Shown: positions 16,316-25,143, numbered from the stretch's first letter. The stretch: 64,000 nucleotides of DNA from an uncultured Clostridia bacterium (GCA_946498095.1 CAMMMX010000004.1:1-64000), one strand, 5' to 3'. Notes: generated by a model from the letters alone, not told the origin. Translations and numbers: made by a program.

Positions 16316-17110
16316 ATGATCGTCAATCCTGACATTGACAACGGCAGGGCCTTCGACTGGGGGCGGGTCTCGGAGGACTACGCCAGGTACCGGGATATTT
16401 ACCCGGAAGCGTTTTATCAAAAAATGATCGAGCTTGGATTGTGTACGCGCGGGCAGCGGGTCCTGGATTTGGGGACGGGGACCGGGGTGCTGCCACGCAA
16501 CCTTTACCGCTTCGGCGCGCGTTTTACCGGCGTAGACATTGCCGAAAACCAGATTGCACAGGCGCGGCGTCTGGCCCGGGAGGCGGGGATGGACATCGAT
16601 TTTGCCGTCTCATCCGCGGAAGAGATCGATTTTCCGGCGCAGTCCTTTGACGTGGTGACGGCCTGCCAATGCTTCATGTACTTCAACAAGGCCGTCGTTT
16701 TGCCGAAAATCCACCGTATATTGAAGAAGGACGGACATTTCTGCGTCCTGTTCATGGCCTGGCTGCCGGAGGAGAGCGAAATTGCCCGCGCCAGCGAGAA
16801 ACTGGTGCTGAAGTACAACCCGTCCTGGAGCGGCGGAGGGATGCAGCGGTATGCGCTCGGCACCCCGGAGTGGTCCAAAGAACTGTTTACAGTTGACGAC
16901 GCTGTCACTTTTGATGTGGACGTCTCCTTTACGCGGGAGAGCTGGCATGGGCGGATCAAGGCCTGCCGGGGGATCGGCGCGTCCTCACTGACAGCGGAGC
17001 AGATCGCCGCATTCGAAAAAGAGCATATCGCATTCCTGCAAACCGTCCCGGAGACCTTTTCCGTCCTGCATTATGTGACCATATTGAACTTACGCAAGCG
17101 GGCGGGGTAG
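16316..17110 (+). CDS. Class I SAM-dependent methyltransferase
   Basis: The 264-residue protein has SAM-binding motif I VLDLGTGTGVLPRNL, the acidic end of strand 2 in FTGVDIAENQI, and motif IV FDVVTACQCFMYFN. This places it among small-molecule methyltransferases of the UbiE/Methyltransf_11 type. The substrate is unknown. The ATG at 16316 follows GGAGGGGACAAA. The gene has its own promoter and lies between repeat arrays at 15505-15915 and 17108-17204; its stop (GCGGGG TAG) falls on a repeat head. It may therefore be an accessory cassette. Confidence 0.85.
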   Translation: MIVNPDIDNGRAFDWGRVSEDYARYRDIYPEAFYQKMIELGLCTRGQRVLDLGTGTGVLPRNLYRFGARFTGVDIAENQIAQARRLAREAGMDIDFAVSSAEEIDFPAQSFDVVTACQCFMYFNKAVVLPKIHRILKKDGHFCVLFMAWLPEESEIARASEKLVLKYNPSWSGGGMQRYALGTPEWSKELFTVDDAVTFDVDVSFTRESWHGRIKACRGIGASSLTAEQIAAFEKEHIAFLQTVPETFSVLHYVTILNLRKRAG

Positions 17111-17204
17111 GCTGAGCCTACTTTCAGTTTGCGGCGGGCTAAGCCCGCATGAAGTACGCGTACGGAGTGTTGCTGTGGAGGCGACGCCATCGCACGCGGT
17201 GTTG
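17108..17204. repeat. Additional copy of the 119-bp repeat, family B
   Basis: Starting at the methyltransferase stop codon, the sequence matches the last part of one family-B unit (AGGCTGAGCCTACTTTCAG). The first ~70 bp of another follow, from GCGGCGGGCTAAGCCCGC through GCCATCGCACGCGGTG. Homology ends near 17204. Confidence 0.9.
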
Positions 17205-17440
17205 CGCAATCTGAATCCCACCGTCCTGTTGATGGAGCGCTGCGGGAGAAAGAAAAACAACAAGCGTGTCACACGTTACAGAAGCGTTACAGTTGCGGTG
17301 ATGTAACGCCGCGTTACGCGTTACGGGAGCATGACGGTCACGCAGGCGTAACGGAAAGTAACGCACCTACCAAACCAAACCATACCAAACCAAACCTATG
17401 AGAGAGAGATCGCGCGCGCGTGCGCTGAACTGGCATGGAG
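17205..17440 (+). pseudogene. Low-complexity stretch, possible relic of a phage replication gene
   Basis: The stretch holds repeated GTTACG/GTAACG words and the motif ACCAAACCAAACC. One frame reads DVTPRYALREHDG then TESNAPTKPNHTKPNL before a stop. Such Asn/Thr/Pro-rich ends are common in Clostridial phage replisome-organiser proteins. No start or conserved domain is present, so this is a guess from style and from its place ahead of the terminase genes. A run of GAGAGAGA and CGCGCGCG follows at 17400-17423. Confidence 0.3.
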
Positions 17441-17542
17441 TACGCGACCAATCAGGGCGTTGCTTTGATGGGCGACTGGCTGCTCAAAGGCTTTCAAACA
17501 AAAGACGGCACACGGATAACGCTGAGAGAGATGCTTAAAAGC

Positions 17543-17574
17543 CGGAGGGGGAATCCGTCCCCTCCGTTTTTCTT
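17543..17574 (+). terminator. Rho-independent terminator before the small membrane protein
   Basis: CGGAGGGG (17543-17550) pairs with CCCCTCCG (17559-17566), and TTTTTCTT follows. Confidence 0.75.
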
Positions 17575-17620
17575 ACCCGACCAGGCAGATGATGGAATCT
17601 GCTCGATCAAAGGTGTGAAT

Positions 17621-17878
17621 ATGATGCTTGAAAATTTGATGCAGGCACTGTGGAGCCTTCTGATGGTGGCGGCTGTGATGCTGCATCTATGGCTGTGTAA
17701 CAGAGAACGATGGCAGGATAGATATTTCAGGGAGCTAGCTGGGAAAAAAGAGCGTGGTGTTCTGACGGCAGAGGAGGAGGCTTTCCGTCCGGTTCCTTAC
17801 CGGCGATATCGAAGGGCGGTCACTGCTGTAGGGCTGGGGTTACTTGTGGTTGCGCTGGCGTATGTGCTGGTGAGGTAA
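17621..17878 (+). CDS. Small membrane protein, unknown function
   Basis: The 85-residue protein has two predicted membrane helices (LWSLLMVAAVMLHLWL near the N terminus and AVTAVGLGLLVVALAYVLV at the C terminus) joined by a charged segment rich in Arg and Glu. The ATG at 17621 is chosen because AAAGG lies 7 nt upstream; the longer frame from 17435 runs through a terminator. No family was recognised. It lies between a terminator upstream and another downstream, so it is probably a single-gene unit at the left edge of the phage cluster. A holin-like role is conceivable, but its place before the terminase argues against it. Confidence 0.55.
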   Translation: MMLENLMQALWSLLMVAAVMLHLWLCNRERWQDRYFRELAGKKERGVLTAEEEAFRPVPYRRYRRAVTAVGLGLLVVALAYVLVR

Positions 17879-17913
17879 AAGCAGGACAACAGAAAAAGCG
17901 TTGGAGGTCAATG

Positions 17914-17953
17914 ATTCCATCGAGGACGGAAACGTCTTCGATGGGATTTTTTT
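17914..17953 (+). terminator. Rho-independent terminator before the phage-head cluster
   Basis: ATTCCATCGAGGAC (17914-17927) and GTCTTCGATGGGAT (17934-17947) form a nearly perfect stem, and a run of seven Ts follows. 17954-18149 holds no gene I can support. Confidence 0.85.
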
Positions 17954-18149
17954 ATGCATTCTTACGGCACAAGGGGGATGCATCATGCTCTTTTTTGAAA
18001 TTTAAAAAATATTTACAGAATATCCGATAAGTTGTTGCACTGCGCCGGTACATTTTTGCCTTTTCCGGCATGTAGGTGAAAATATCTGTTTTCCGGCGGC
18101 TCTCGCGCAGCGTCCGCCGCTGGACAAGATGCAGAAAGGAGGCGGTCTC

Positions 18150-18662
18150 TTGGGACAGGAATCAGGTGCATCCGGGTTAAGCCGTCAGGAGGAAACATTC
18201 TGCCTGCTGTATGCGGCGCTTCATGATGCGCGGGAAGCGGCTGCTGCGGCAGGGTATCCGGCGGCCAGTGCGCGGGAGGACGCCCTTGCGTTGCTGGCGC
18301 GCCCACCGATACGACGGCGGGTAGGGTCGTTGCTGAAGCGGCGGCGGGTAGGCAGCGCGCAGATCGCGGAGGACGGGCTTTTACGTCTCGCCTTCGGCGG
18401 CGTGTCCGACGCGGTGCGTTTAATGCTGCGGGAGGATCAGCTGTCCGATGAAGAGCTGCAGCGTCTGGATCTGTACTGCGTCAGTACGCTGAAAAGGGTC
18501 AAGGGAGGCGGATTTGAGCTGACGCTCTGCGACCGGCAAAAGGCGCTGGAATGCCTGCTGCGGCTTTGGCAGGAGACACCGGGGGAAAATGATGCGGCGC
18601 AGCAGTTCTTCCGCGCCATCCAAAAGGGCGTGGCGTCAGAGGGAGGATGCCCGGATGAATGA
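18150..18662 (+). CDS. Phage terminase small subunit
   Basis: The 170-residue protein has an N-terminal helix-rich DNA-binding part (LSRQEETFCLLYAALHDAREAAAAAGYPAASAREDALALLARPPIRRRV) typical of terminase small subunits. In these, a helix-turn-helix recognises the packaging site. Its C-terminal half should oligomerise and contact the large subunit. The start is TTG at 18150, with AGAAAGGAGG 7 nt upstream; an ATG at 18129 overlaps that ribosome site. It overlaps the large-subunit gene by 8 bp, so the two are translationally coupled. It is the first gene of the head cluster. Confidence 0.8.
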   Translation: MGQESGASGLSRQEETFCLLYAALHDAREAAAAAGYPAASAREDALALLARPPIRRRVGSLLKRRRVGSAQIAEDGLLRLAFGGVSDAVRLMLREDQLSDEELQRLDLYCVSTLKRVKGGGFELTLCDRQKALECLLRLWQETPGENDAAQQFFRAIQKGVASEGGCPDE

Positions 18663-19932
18663 TGTGCCGCTTTTCTCGAAAAAGCAGATGCAGGTGCTGA
18701 CCTGGTGGCTGCGCGAGGAAACGCGGGGGTATGATGCGGTGATCTGCGACGGGGCGGTGCGTAGCGGGAAGACGTTATCGATGTCATTGTCCTTTGTCTT
18801 GTGGGCAATGTCCTGTTTCACACAGCAGGCGTTCGGTCTTTGCGGGCGGACGGTAAGCGCACTGCGCCGCAACCTTGTTGTTCCGCTGCTGCCGCGTTTG
18901 TCCGCCTTGCAGTTTTCCTGCCAGGATAAGCCGTCGCGGGGGTATGTGGACGTACGGCTTGGGAAAAGACGCAACCGCTTCTATCTGTTCGGCGGCAAGG
19001 ACGAGAGCTCGCAGTCCCTGATCCAGGGGGCGACATTGGCGGGCGTCCTGCTGGACGAGGTGGCGCTGATGCCGCAGTCGTTTGCGCAGCAGGCGGTAGC
19101 GCGCTGTTCGGTGGAAGGGTCGCGCTTCTGGTTTAACTGCAACCCGCAGCACCCGTACCACTGGTTCTACCGGGAATGGGTTTGCAAGGCGGCAGAAAAA
19201 AACGCTTTGTACCTTCACTTTACCATGGAGGACAACCCCTCTCTGACGCCGCAGGTGCGTCAACGGTACGAACATCTCTACAGCGGCGCTTTTTACGACC
19301 GTTTTGTGCTGGGAAAATGGACGGCAGCGCAGGGGCTGGTTTACCCGATGTTTGCGCCGCAGCGTCATGTGGTGAAAACGTTGCCGTCACGCTGTGAGCG
19401 ATATTACGTCTCCTGTGATTACGGGACGGTCAACCCTTCGTCCTTTGGGCTGTGGGGAGAATATGACGGGAAATGGTACCGCCTGCGCGAGTACTACTAC
19501 GATGCGCGCAGGGAGGGGCGCTCCCGTACCGACGAGGAGCATTACGCTGCGCTAGAAACGCTGATCGGTGGTACGCCGGTGGAGTGTGTGGTAATCGATC
19601 CGTCGGCGGCGAGTTTTATCGAGTGTATCCGGCGTCATGGGCGTTACCGGGTGCGGCCCGCGCAAAACGACGTTCTCGGCGGCATACGGCGTGTGGGAGA
19701 TTTGTTGCAGGCGGATCAGCTGCTCTTCCATGAAAGCTGCGTCGATACGCTCCGGGAGTTTGCGCTGTATTGCTGGGACCTTTCCAACGGCACGGACCGG
19801 CCCAAAAAGGAACACGACCACGCGATGGATGACCTGCGGTATTTTGTCAGCACGGCGCTTCGTCCGGCAGGGGAAGGTTTTTGTGTGCTGTCGGCGCGGC
19901 GGTATGGCACCGAGAAAGGAAGAATAAGGTGA
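18655..19932 (+). CDS. Phage terminase large subunit
   Basis: The 425-residue protein has an N-terminal ATPase with Walker A-like GAVRSGKTLS and Walker B LAGVLLDEVALM. The RNase H-like nuclease starts with SCDYGTVNPSSFGLW, continues with VIDPSAASF and ends with DHAMDDLRYFVSTALRP, which supply the three acidic sites. This is the PBSX/Terminase_6-like type that packages DNA into empty heads. All key motifs are present. The ATG at 18655 follows GGGAGG by 8 nt. The gene overlaps the portal gene by 4 bp. Confidence 0.92.
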   Translation: MNDVPLFSKKQMQVLTWWLREETRGYDAVICDGAVRSGKTLSMSLSFVLWAMSCFTQQAFGLCGRTVSALRRNLVVPLLPRLSALQFSCQDKPSRGYVDVRLGKRRNRFYLFGGKDESSQSLIQGATLAGVLLDEVALMPQSFAQQAVARCSVEGSRFWFNCNPQHPYHWFYREWVCKAAEKNALYLHFTMEDNPSLTPQVRQRYEHLYSGAFYDRFVLGKWTAAQGLVYPMFAPQRHVVKTLPSRCERYYVSCDYGTVNPSSFGLWGEYDGKWYRLREYYYDARREGRSRTDEEHYAALETLIGGTPVECVVIDPSAASFIECIRRHGRYRVRPAQNDVLGGIRRVGDLLQADQLLFHESCVDTLREFALYCWDLSNGTDRPKKEHDHAMDDLRYFVSTALRPAGEGFCVLSARRYGTEKGRIR

Positions 19933-21119
19933 AAATTTGGCCTAGACAGAAAAAGGAGGCGCCGGGGGGAGCGGGGACGGTGGTGCATGCGGGGCGCCGA
20001 TCCGGTTTTTTTACGCCGCCCGACGCCGCAATCCCGGTATTTGCGTCAGGAGCGGGACGCTTCACCGAATACCGGCTGTATGACACGCTGCGGCGTTCCA
20101 TTCCGCTCATTGACGCGGCTATCGACAAGATTGTCCGTTTGGTGGGAGACTTTGAGGTGCGAACACAGGCGGGGGACGCCAACCGCGCGTTGCAGGACTT
20201 TGTAGAGGGGGTGCGGGTAGGCGCGGGGACCATGTCGCTGCACAGCTTTGTAAGCGCCTATCTCGATTCCCTTTTGACCTATGGGAATGCGGCGGGTGAA
20301 ATCATCCCTGGCCGGGGCGGCATCGAGGGGCTGTACAGTATTCCGCTTTCCCGTATTGATGTGCGTTACGGCCGTTCCCCTTTGGAGGCGCGTTATTTTG
20401 CCATCGACGAAGCCGGTGCGATGAAGGAAGCGCAATATCCGCAGTTTGTCTTGTTTACCGCCCTCAACCCGCAGCCCGACCAGGTTTACGGCACGTCGCT
20501 TCTGCGGGGGCTGGATTTTGTCAGCGCGGTACTGATGACGATTTACCGCTCCATCGGGCAGAATTTCGATCGGGTAGGGAACGTGCGCTATGCGGTGACC
20601 TACCGTCCCGGCACAGAGACGATGGATCAGGCCTATGCACGGGAGCGTGCGCTCCAGATCGCGAAGGAATGGTCGGAGGGGATGAGCAGCGCCGCACAGG
20701 GACAGGTCCGGGATTTCATCGCGGTGGGCGATGTGGACATCAAGGTCATTGGCGCCGATAACCAGACGCTGGACACACAGGTGCCGGTACGGCAGCTTTT
20801 GGAGCAGATCATAGCCAAGCTGTCCATCCCGCCGTTTATGCTGGGGATCAACTGGTCGACGACGGAGCGGATGAGTAAGCAGCAGGCGGATTTGCTGACC
20901 AGCGAGCTGTTTTACTACCGCCGGCTGCTGACGCCTATGATTAAGCGCATCTGCAATCTTTTTTTGCAATTGTCGGGTTACGGCGGGCAGACCAAGGTGC
21001 TGTGGAGTGCGATTAATTTGCAGGACGAGACCGAGCAGGCCAGCGCGCGGCTGTCCAACGCGCGGGCGATGGAAATCGAGCGGCGGATCGGTTACGAGCC
21101 GCCGTCGGAATACGTATAA
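19929..21119 (+). CDS. Phage portal protein
   Basis: The 396-residue protein has the portal hallmarks: an early LRRSIPLIDAAIDKIVRLVGDFEV helix, a central wing-like region, a crown/stem-like segment (QLLEQIIAKLSIPPFMLGINWSTTERMSKQQADLL) and a C-terminal YYRRLLTPMIKRICNLFLQ helix. Portals form the dodecameric ring through which terminase pumps DNA. The GTG start at 19929 overlaps the terminase stop (GTGA), with AAAGGAAG upstream. The frame is complete, with no internal stops. Confidence 0.88.
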   Translation: MKIWPRQKKEAPGGAGTVVHAGRRSGFFTPPDAAIPVFASGAGRFTEYRLYDTLRRSIPLIDAAIDKIVRLVGDFEVRTQAGDANRALQDFVEGVRVGAGTMSLHSFVSAYLDSLLTYGNAAGEIIPGRGGIEGLYSIPLSRIDVRYGRSPLEARYFAIDEAGAMKEAQYPQFVLFTALNPQPDQVYGTSLLRGLDFVSAVLMTIYRSIGQNFDRVGNVRYAVTYRPGTETMDQAYARERALQIAKEWSEGMSSAAQGQVRDFIAVGDVDIKVIGADNQTLDTQVPVRQLLEQIIAKLSIPPFMLGINWSTTERMSKQQADLLTSELFYYRRLLTPMIKRICNLFLQLSGYGGQTKVLWSAINLQDETEQASARLSNARAMEIERRIGYEPPSEYV

Positions 21120-21137
21120 GCAAAAGGAGGATGCAGG

Positions 21138-22124
21138 ATGTGGAAAAGCTATCAGTTCGTACCGGAAGCAGAAAGCAGCGTCCCGGACGAGACGGAGATG
21201 CAGAAAATTAACGCGCTAGCGAGGCGTGAACTGTCGGCACAGGAGGTATATACCTTCCCGGTCATTCTCTGCGACAACGAAATTGATCGGGACGGCGAAC
21301 GTTTTACGGTGCCGGCGCTGGAGAAGCTGGCACAGCTTTTCGTTGGCAGGACGGGGATTTTCGACCATAACCCCAAGGGGGAAAACCAGACGGCCAGGGT
21401 CTATGCGGCGCAGGTACAATGCGATCCCAAAAAGACGACACAGGCAGGGGAAGCCTATCATTGCCTGCGCGCCCAGTGCTACATGGTGCGTACCAAAGCC
21501 AATGCGGATCTCATCCTCGAGATTGACGCGGGGATCAAAAAAGAGGTCAGCGTGGGATGCGCTGTCGCACGGGTGAGCTGTTCGGTTTGCGGCGCTGACC
21601 TGAGGGATCCTCCGTGCGGGCATGTAGTCGGTCAAAGCTACGGAGGAAAGTTGTGCCATCACGTGCTGGAGGATCCGGTCGACGCTTATGAATGGTCTTT
21701 TGTCGCGGTTCCTGCGCAGGTTGCCGCCGGCGTGACCAAGCAGTTTTCCGGTCTGGAGGATAGGCCGTTTCCACTGGTCAAGGCCCTTGAGGAGGCCCAG
21801 GATACGGTCGCGCTATCGCCAAGTCAGGCACGTCAATTAGGCGCGTATATGCTATCTCTCCAGGAAAAGGCGCGTCAGGGCGAGGAAGCCGGGGCGCAGC
21901 TGCGGGGGGAGATCCTGCGTTTAGCGGCGATGGCGCGCCCAGCGGTGGGGGACATCCCCGGCGAAGTGCTGGAACGTGCGGTGGAGAGGATGGACTTTGC
22001 CGATCTCAAGGCCTACCGCGAAGCGTTAGTAAGCCGTATGGATAGCTGTACGCCGCTGGCGCCGCAGTTCGCGCCCGTCTGCGCTTTAGAAGAGTCCCAC
22101 ACCGACGACGGGTACCGCGTATAG
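21138..22124 (+). CDS. HK97-type prohead protease-like protein
   Basis: The 328-residue protein resembles capsid maturation proteases in residues 30-190. It has DRDGERFTVPALEKL, FDHNPKGENQTARVY, then IDAGIKKEVSVGCAVA with the candidate nucleophile serine, and EWSFVAVPAQVAAGV. In HK97-like proteases a His and a Ser form the active site; the His would be in DHNPKG. A CSVCGADLRDPPCGH insertion with four cysteines or histidines could bind zinc. The remaining ~110 residues are helical and may act as scaffold. AAGGAGGATGC precedes the ATG. Confidence 0.75.
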   Translation: MWKSYQFVPEAESSVPDETEMQKINALARRELSAQEVYTFPVILCDNEIDRDGERFTVPALEKLAQLFVGRTGIFDHNPKGENQTARVYAAQVQCDPKKTTQAGEAYHCLRAQCYMVRTKANADLILEIDAGIKKEVSVGCAVARVSCSVCGADLRDPPCGHVVGQSYGGKLCHHVLEDPVDAYEWSFVAVPAQVAAGVTKQFSGLEDRPFPLVKALEEAQDTVALSPSQARQLGAYMLSLQEKARQGEEAGAQLRGEILRLAAMARPAVGDIPGEVLERAVERMDFADLKAYREALVSRMDSCTPLAPQFAPVCALEESHTDDGYRV

Positions 22125-22139
22125 GAAAGGAGGGGTAAG

Positions 22140-23636
22140 GTGATCCGTTTTACTTTAAACGGGAGGGAACTTACCAGCGACCGCCTGCTCCTTGGCGTGG
22201 CCGGCGATCGGGATGCGGAGGAACTTTCCTTTACCCTGCCTGCGCAGTACGACGGCGTTGACGTTGGGACATACAGCGTGGCGCTTTGGGTGGAAAATCG
22301 GGACGGGGAGAGCGACGTTGCGGCGCTTTCCTTGCAGCCGTCTGGAGGGGAGGGATACGTTGCGTCCATCCCGGCGCAGGCTGCCTGGCTGCGTTGCCCG
22401 GGACGGGTACGGATGATGCTTTCCCTGTCGCGGGGGGAGGAGGTGGTGATGCAGTCGCTGCCGATAGAACTGCAGGTAGCGTCAGCAGTCGTACAGGGTG
22501 AGGGAATGCCGATCCCAGAACCGACTTTTCTCACCCAGGCCCAGACCTATATGGAGCAGGCAAGGGAAGCGGCGTCCCAAGCGGCGGAGGATGCGGCGCT
22601 GTGCGAGGAGGTGAGGGATACCCTGCAGGCGCGATACCGTGTTCTTGGCTCGTACGACTCGCTTGAGGAACTGAACCAGGCGCATCCCGAAAATGAATTA
22701 GGGGACGCTTACCTTGTCGTCGGTGTGATTTACATCTGGGATGGGGAGAAGTTTGTCAGCGTGATGGACGGGCTGGACGAGTCGCTGGAGGCGTTGCAGG
22801 CAAAGACGCAGTCGCTGGAGGGGCGTATGGCAACGGCGGAAAACGCTGTTGCGCAGGTGCAGGGCGCACAGGAGGGCATTTCCGCGTCGTTGGAAGGGCT
22901 GTCTGCGGAAATGGCCGGTAAGGAGCCGAAGATAGAGGTGCAGGGGCTGCTGAAGAAAGGGGCCGATGGCATCGTTACAGCGGCGCAGGAAGGCGTCGAT
23001 TTCGCTTCGGCAGGGCATGTGTCCGATGCGGCGGCGCATTTCGGCGCGATGGCTCCGCGCGTGGAAAACGAGGACGTGCTGACCTACCCCTTCCTCAGCG
23101 GCAAAACTTATGCGGTGAAGAATATGAGCAACGCAGTCGATGCGGGCGCGTACTATTTGACCCGTATCGTCTATGAAGCGGGAGATCAGGGGAACGAGGA
23201 TCTATACCTGAGCGCCTGTGGCTCGGAAAAAAACGAGGTGTATTTCCTCCGCCGTCGCCGTGCCGGCGCGTGGGGAGAATGGGAGCGTTTGGTAACGGGG
23301 CAGACCGAAGTGGTAACGGTGCCGCTGACCTTTACAGGCGCGGAAGCGTCGGTGCGGCTGTTTAAGCAGGGAAAGGTGGTGGTGATGCCCAGCGTCGAGG
23401 TGGGACCGACATCCTTTCCTGCCGGCGGAAGGTCGCAGACGGTGGGAACGCTGCCGTACTCGTTCGCCGGCGCCGTCGGACAGCTGTTTTCTGCGACGGG
23501 GCACACCGAGGGCGGCGCGCTGATCCGGATGGTTGTGGATACGACGTCGATAGATATTTATGCGCTGGAGGATTCGCCGCCGTCGGATAACCGTTATTTT
23601 TATACGCCAGCCATGACATGGTATGTTACCTATTGA
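22140..23636 (+). CDS. Phage fibre/baseplate-upper-like protein with pyocin-knob-like domain
   Basis: The 498-residue protein starts with a beta-rich domain (residues 1-120, IRFTLNGRELTSDRLLLGVAGD...) like the N domain of baseplate upper proteins. A helical stretch (EQAREAASQAAEDAALCEEV) leads to a coiled coil around 220-265. A knob follows in which the segment ending RAGAWGEWERLVTG is typical of pyocin-knob/gp53-like tips. The C terminus is a further beta domain. Such proteins bind carbohydrates on host surfaces. The GTG start at 22140 has GGAAAGGAGGGG just upstream. Its place between protease and capsid genes is unusual; fibre genes normally follow the tail genes. Confidence 0.7.
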   Translation: MIRFTLNGRELTSDRLLLGVAGDRDAEELSFTLPAQYDGVDVGTYSVALWVENRDGESDVAALSLQPSGGEGYVASIPAQAAWLRCPGRVRMMLSLSRGEEVVMQSLPIELQVASAVVQGEGMPIPEPTFLTQAQTYMEQAREAASQAAEDAALCEEVRDTLQARYRVLGSYDSLEELNQAHPENELGDAYLVVGVIYIWDGEKFVSVMDGLDESLEALQAKTQSLEGRMATAENAVAQVQGAQEGISASLEGLSAEMAGKEPKIEVQGLLKKGADGIVTAAQEGVDFASAGHVSDAAAHFGAMAPRVENEDVLTYPFLSGKTYAVKNMSNAVDAGAYYLTRIVYEAGDQGNEDLYLSACGSEKNEVYFLRRRRAGAWGEWERLVTGQTEVVTVPLTFTGAEASVRLFKQGKVVVMPSVEVGPTSFPAGGRSQTVGTLPYSFAGAVGQLFSATGHTEGGALIRMVVDTTSIDIYALEDSPPSDNRYFYTPAMTWYVTY

Positions 23637-23711
23637 CGGAAAAGCAGCAGCCGTGTGGATACGGTCGCTCGGCGCAGCAAAGGAAGAGAGAGAAAACAGG
23701 AGGGTATACAA

Positions 23712-24725
23712 ATGTACGATACTTTAAGATTGGAAAAAGGCATGTACCATATTGCGGGGAAAACCTTCTCGCAGGTGCTGGAAGAGCTGGACCCAAGCCT
23801 GAATTATGCGGGCAGCGAGCTTGCGAAACTCGACGCTTTTCAGCGGCAGCTCAAGCGGTTTGACATCAGGGTCAACGGTGCGCATTCGGACCGGCTGGAA
23901 AAGTTTTTTGCCACGTCGGATTCGGCGGCGCTGTTCCCGGAGTATGTGTCCCGCGCGGTGGCGCAGGGCATGCAGGAGGTCAACGTTCTGGGGGACATTG
24001 TGGCGGCGACAACCAAGATTGACGCGATGGATTACCGATCCATTGTCAGCGTCCCCACAGAGGACGACAAGACGCTGAAGGATGTGGAGGAAGGCGCTGC
24101 GATTCCGTCGACATCCGTGAAAGTGCAGGAGAACCTGGTCCAGCTGCACAAGCGTGGACGGATGCTGGAAGCTTCTTATGAGGCAATCCGGTTTCAGCGC
24201 ATCGACCTGTTTACCGTAACGCTGCGTCAAATTGGTTCCTATATTGCAAAAATGCTGCTGAAGGATGCCATCAACGTCATCCAAAATGGGGACGGCAACG
24301 AAAATCCGGCGACGGTCGACACAGTGGAGACAGCAGGAAAGCTTGCATATAATGATTTGCTGGCGCTGTGGGCGCGGTTTGGCGATTATGATCTCAATAC
24401 GCTGATTGCTTCCCCGGCTATGATGCAGCAGCTTTTGTTGCTTCCACAGTTCCAGGATTCCAACGCAGGGCTGACTTTCCATGCAACGGGTAAGACAATC
24501 ACGCCTTTAGGGGCAAACCTCATCAAGACGACGGCGGCTCCGGCCGATCTTATCCTTGCGTTGGACAAAAATTACGCGTTGGAAATGGTGATAGCGGCGG
24601 ATGTCATGATGGAGTCCGACAAGCTGATCGACCGTCAGCTGGAACGTACGACGATTTCCACCATTGCAGGGTTTGCAAAGATATTCCAGGATGCGTCGCG
24701 TGTGCTGAACATGGCGACAGCGTAA
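23712..24725 (+). CDS. Phage major capsid protein (HK97-like)
   Basis: The 337-residue protein follows the protease and fibre genes. The N terminus (MYDTLRLEKGMYHIAGKTF) leads to an arm and E-loop-like segment (LGDIVAATTKIDAMDYRSIVSVPTEDDKTL). The middle region has VQLHKRGRMLEASYEAIRF, typical of HK97-fold capsids. The P-domain-like helices and A-loop (LNTLIASPAMMQQLLLLPQF) come next. The ATG at 23712 is preceded by AGGAGGGTATACAA. The frame is complete. Capsid identity rests on gene order and fold-like pattern rather than a database match. Confidence 0.82.
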   Translation: MYDTLRLEKGMYHIAGKTFSQVLEELDPSLNYAGSELAKLDAFQRQLKRFDIRVNGAHSDRLEKFFATSDSAALFPEYVSRAVAQGMQEVNVLGDIVAATTKIDAMDYRSIVSVPTEDDKTLKDVEEGAAIPSTSVKVQENLVQLHKRGRMLEASYEAIRFQRIDLFTVTLRQIGSYIAKMLLKDAINVIQNGDGNENPATVDTVETAGKLAYNDLLALWARFGDYDLNTLIASPAMMQQLLLLPQFQDSNAGLTFHATGKTITPLGANLIKTTAAPADLILALDKNYALEMVIAADVMMESDKLIDRQLERTTISTIAGFAKIFQDASRVLNMATA

Positions 24726-24740
24726 GGAAAGGAGCCGGCG

Positions 24741-25115
24741 ATGACGCAGATTTCAAAGGTGGCTTTGCTTTTTTCCGAAATGGCGGGGCTGGATGCGCAG
24801 GAGGCACTGGCATATCTCCCCCTTCTGCGGCTAACGGCAGGGCAGGTAGAAAGGAGACTGCGCCGGGACGATCTGACTGCGGATGAGGAGGAACGGCTGG
24901 CCTACCTTTGCGCGGCGAAAGCCTACCAGAAATATCTGCTGGCACAAGGCGTATCACAGGTGCGGGTAGGAGAAGTTTCGGTGCAAAGAGAGAACTACGC
25001 GTCGGCGCGGGCGTTTGCCGACAGTGTGGAGGCGTCCTGCGCGGATTTGTTACGGGATGAAGGGTTCCTGTTCTGTCTTGACGACAAGGCGCAGCAGGAA
25101 CAGGCAGGCGTCTAG
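24741..25115 (+). CDS. Putative head-tail connector (adaptor) protein
   Basis: This small protein of 124 residues is mainly alpha-helical (LFSEMAGLDAQEALAYLPLLRLTAGQVERRL, then LTADEEERLAYLCAAKAYQKYL). It lies directly after the capsid gene, where HK97 gp6/SPP1 gp15-type adaptors that ring the portal are found. AAGGAAAGGAGCC precedes the ATG by a few bases. Helix-rich content and position support the call; no specific motif proves it. Confidence 0.6.
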   Translation: MTQISKVALLFSEMAGLDAQEALAYLPLLRLTAGQVERRLRRDDLTADEEERLAYLCAAKAYQKYLLAQGVSQVRVGEVSVQRENYASARAFADSVEASCADLLRDEGFLFCLDDKAQQEQAGV

Positions 25116-25143
25116 TACGACCTGATGGAAAGGAGAGGGCGAA

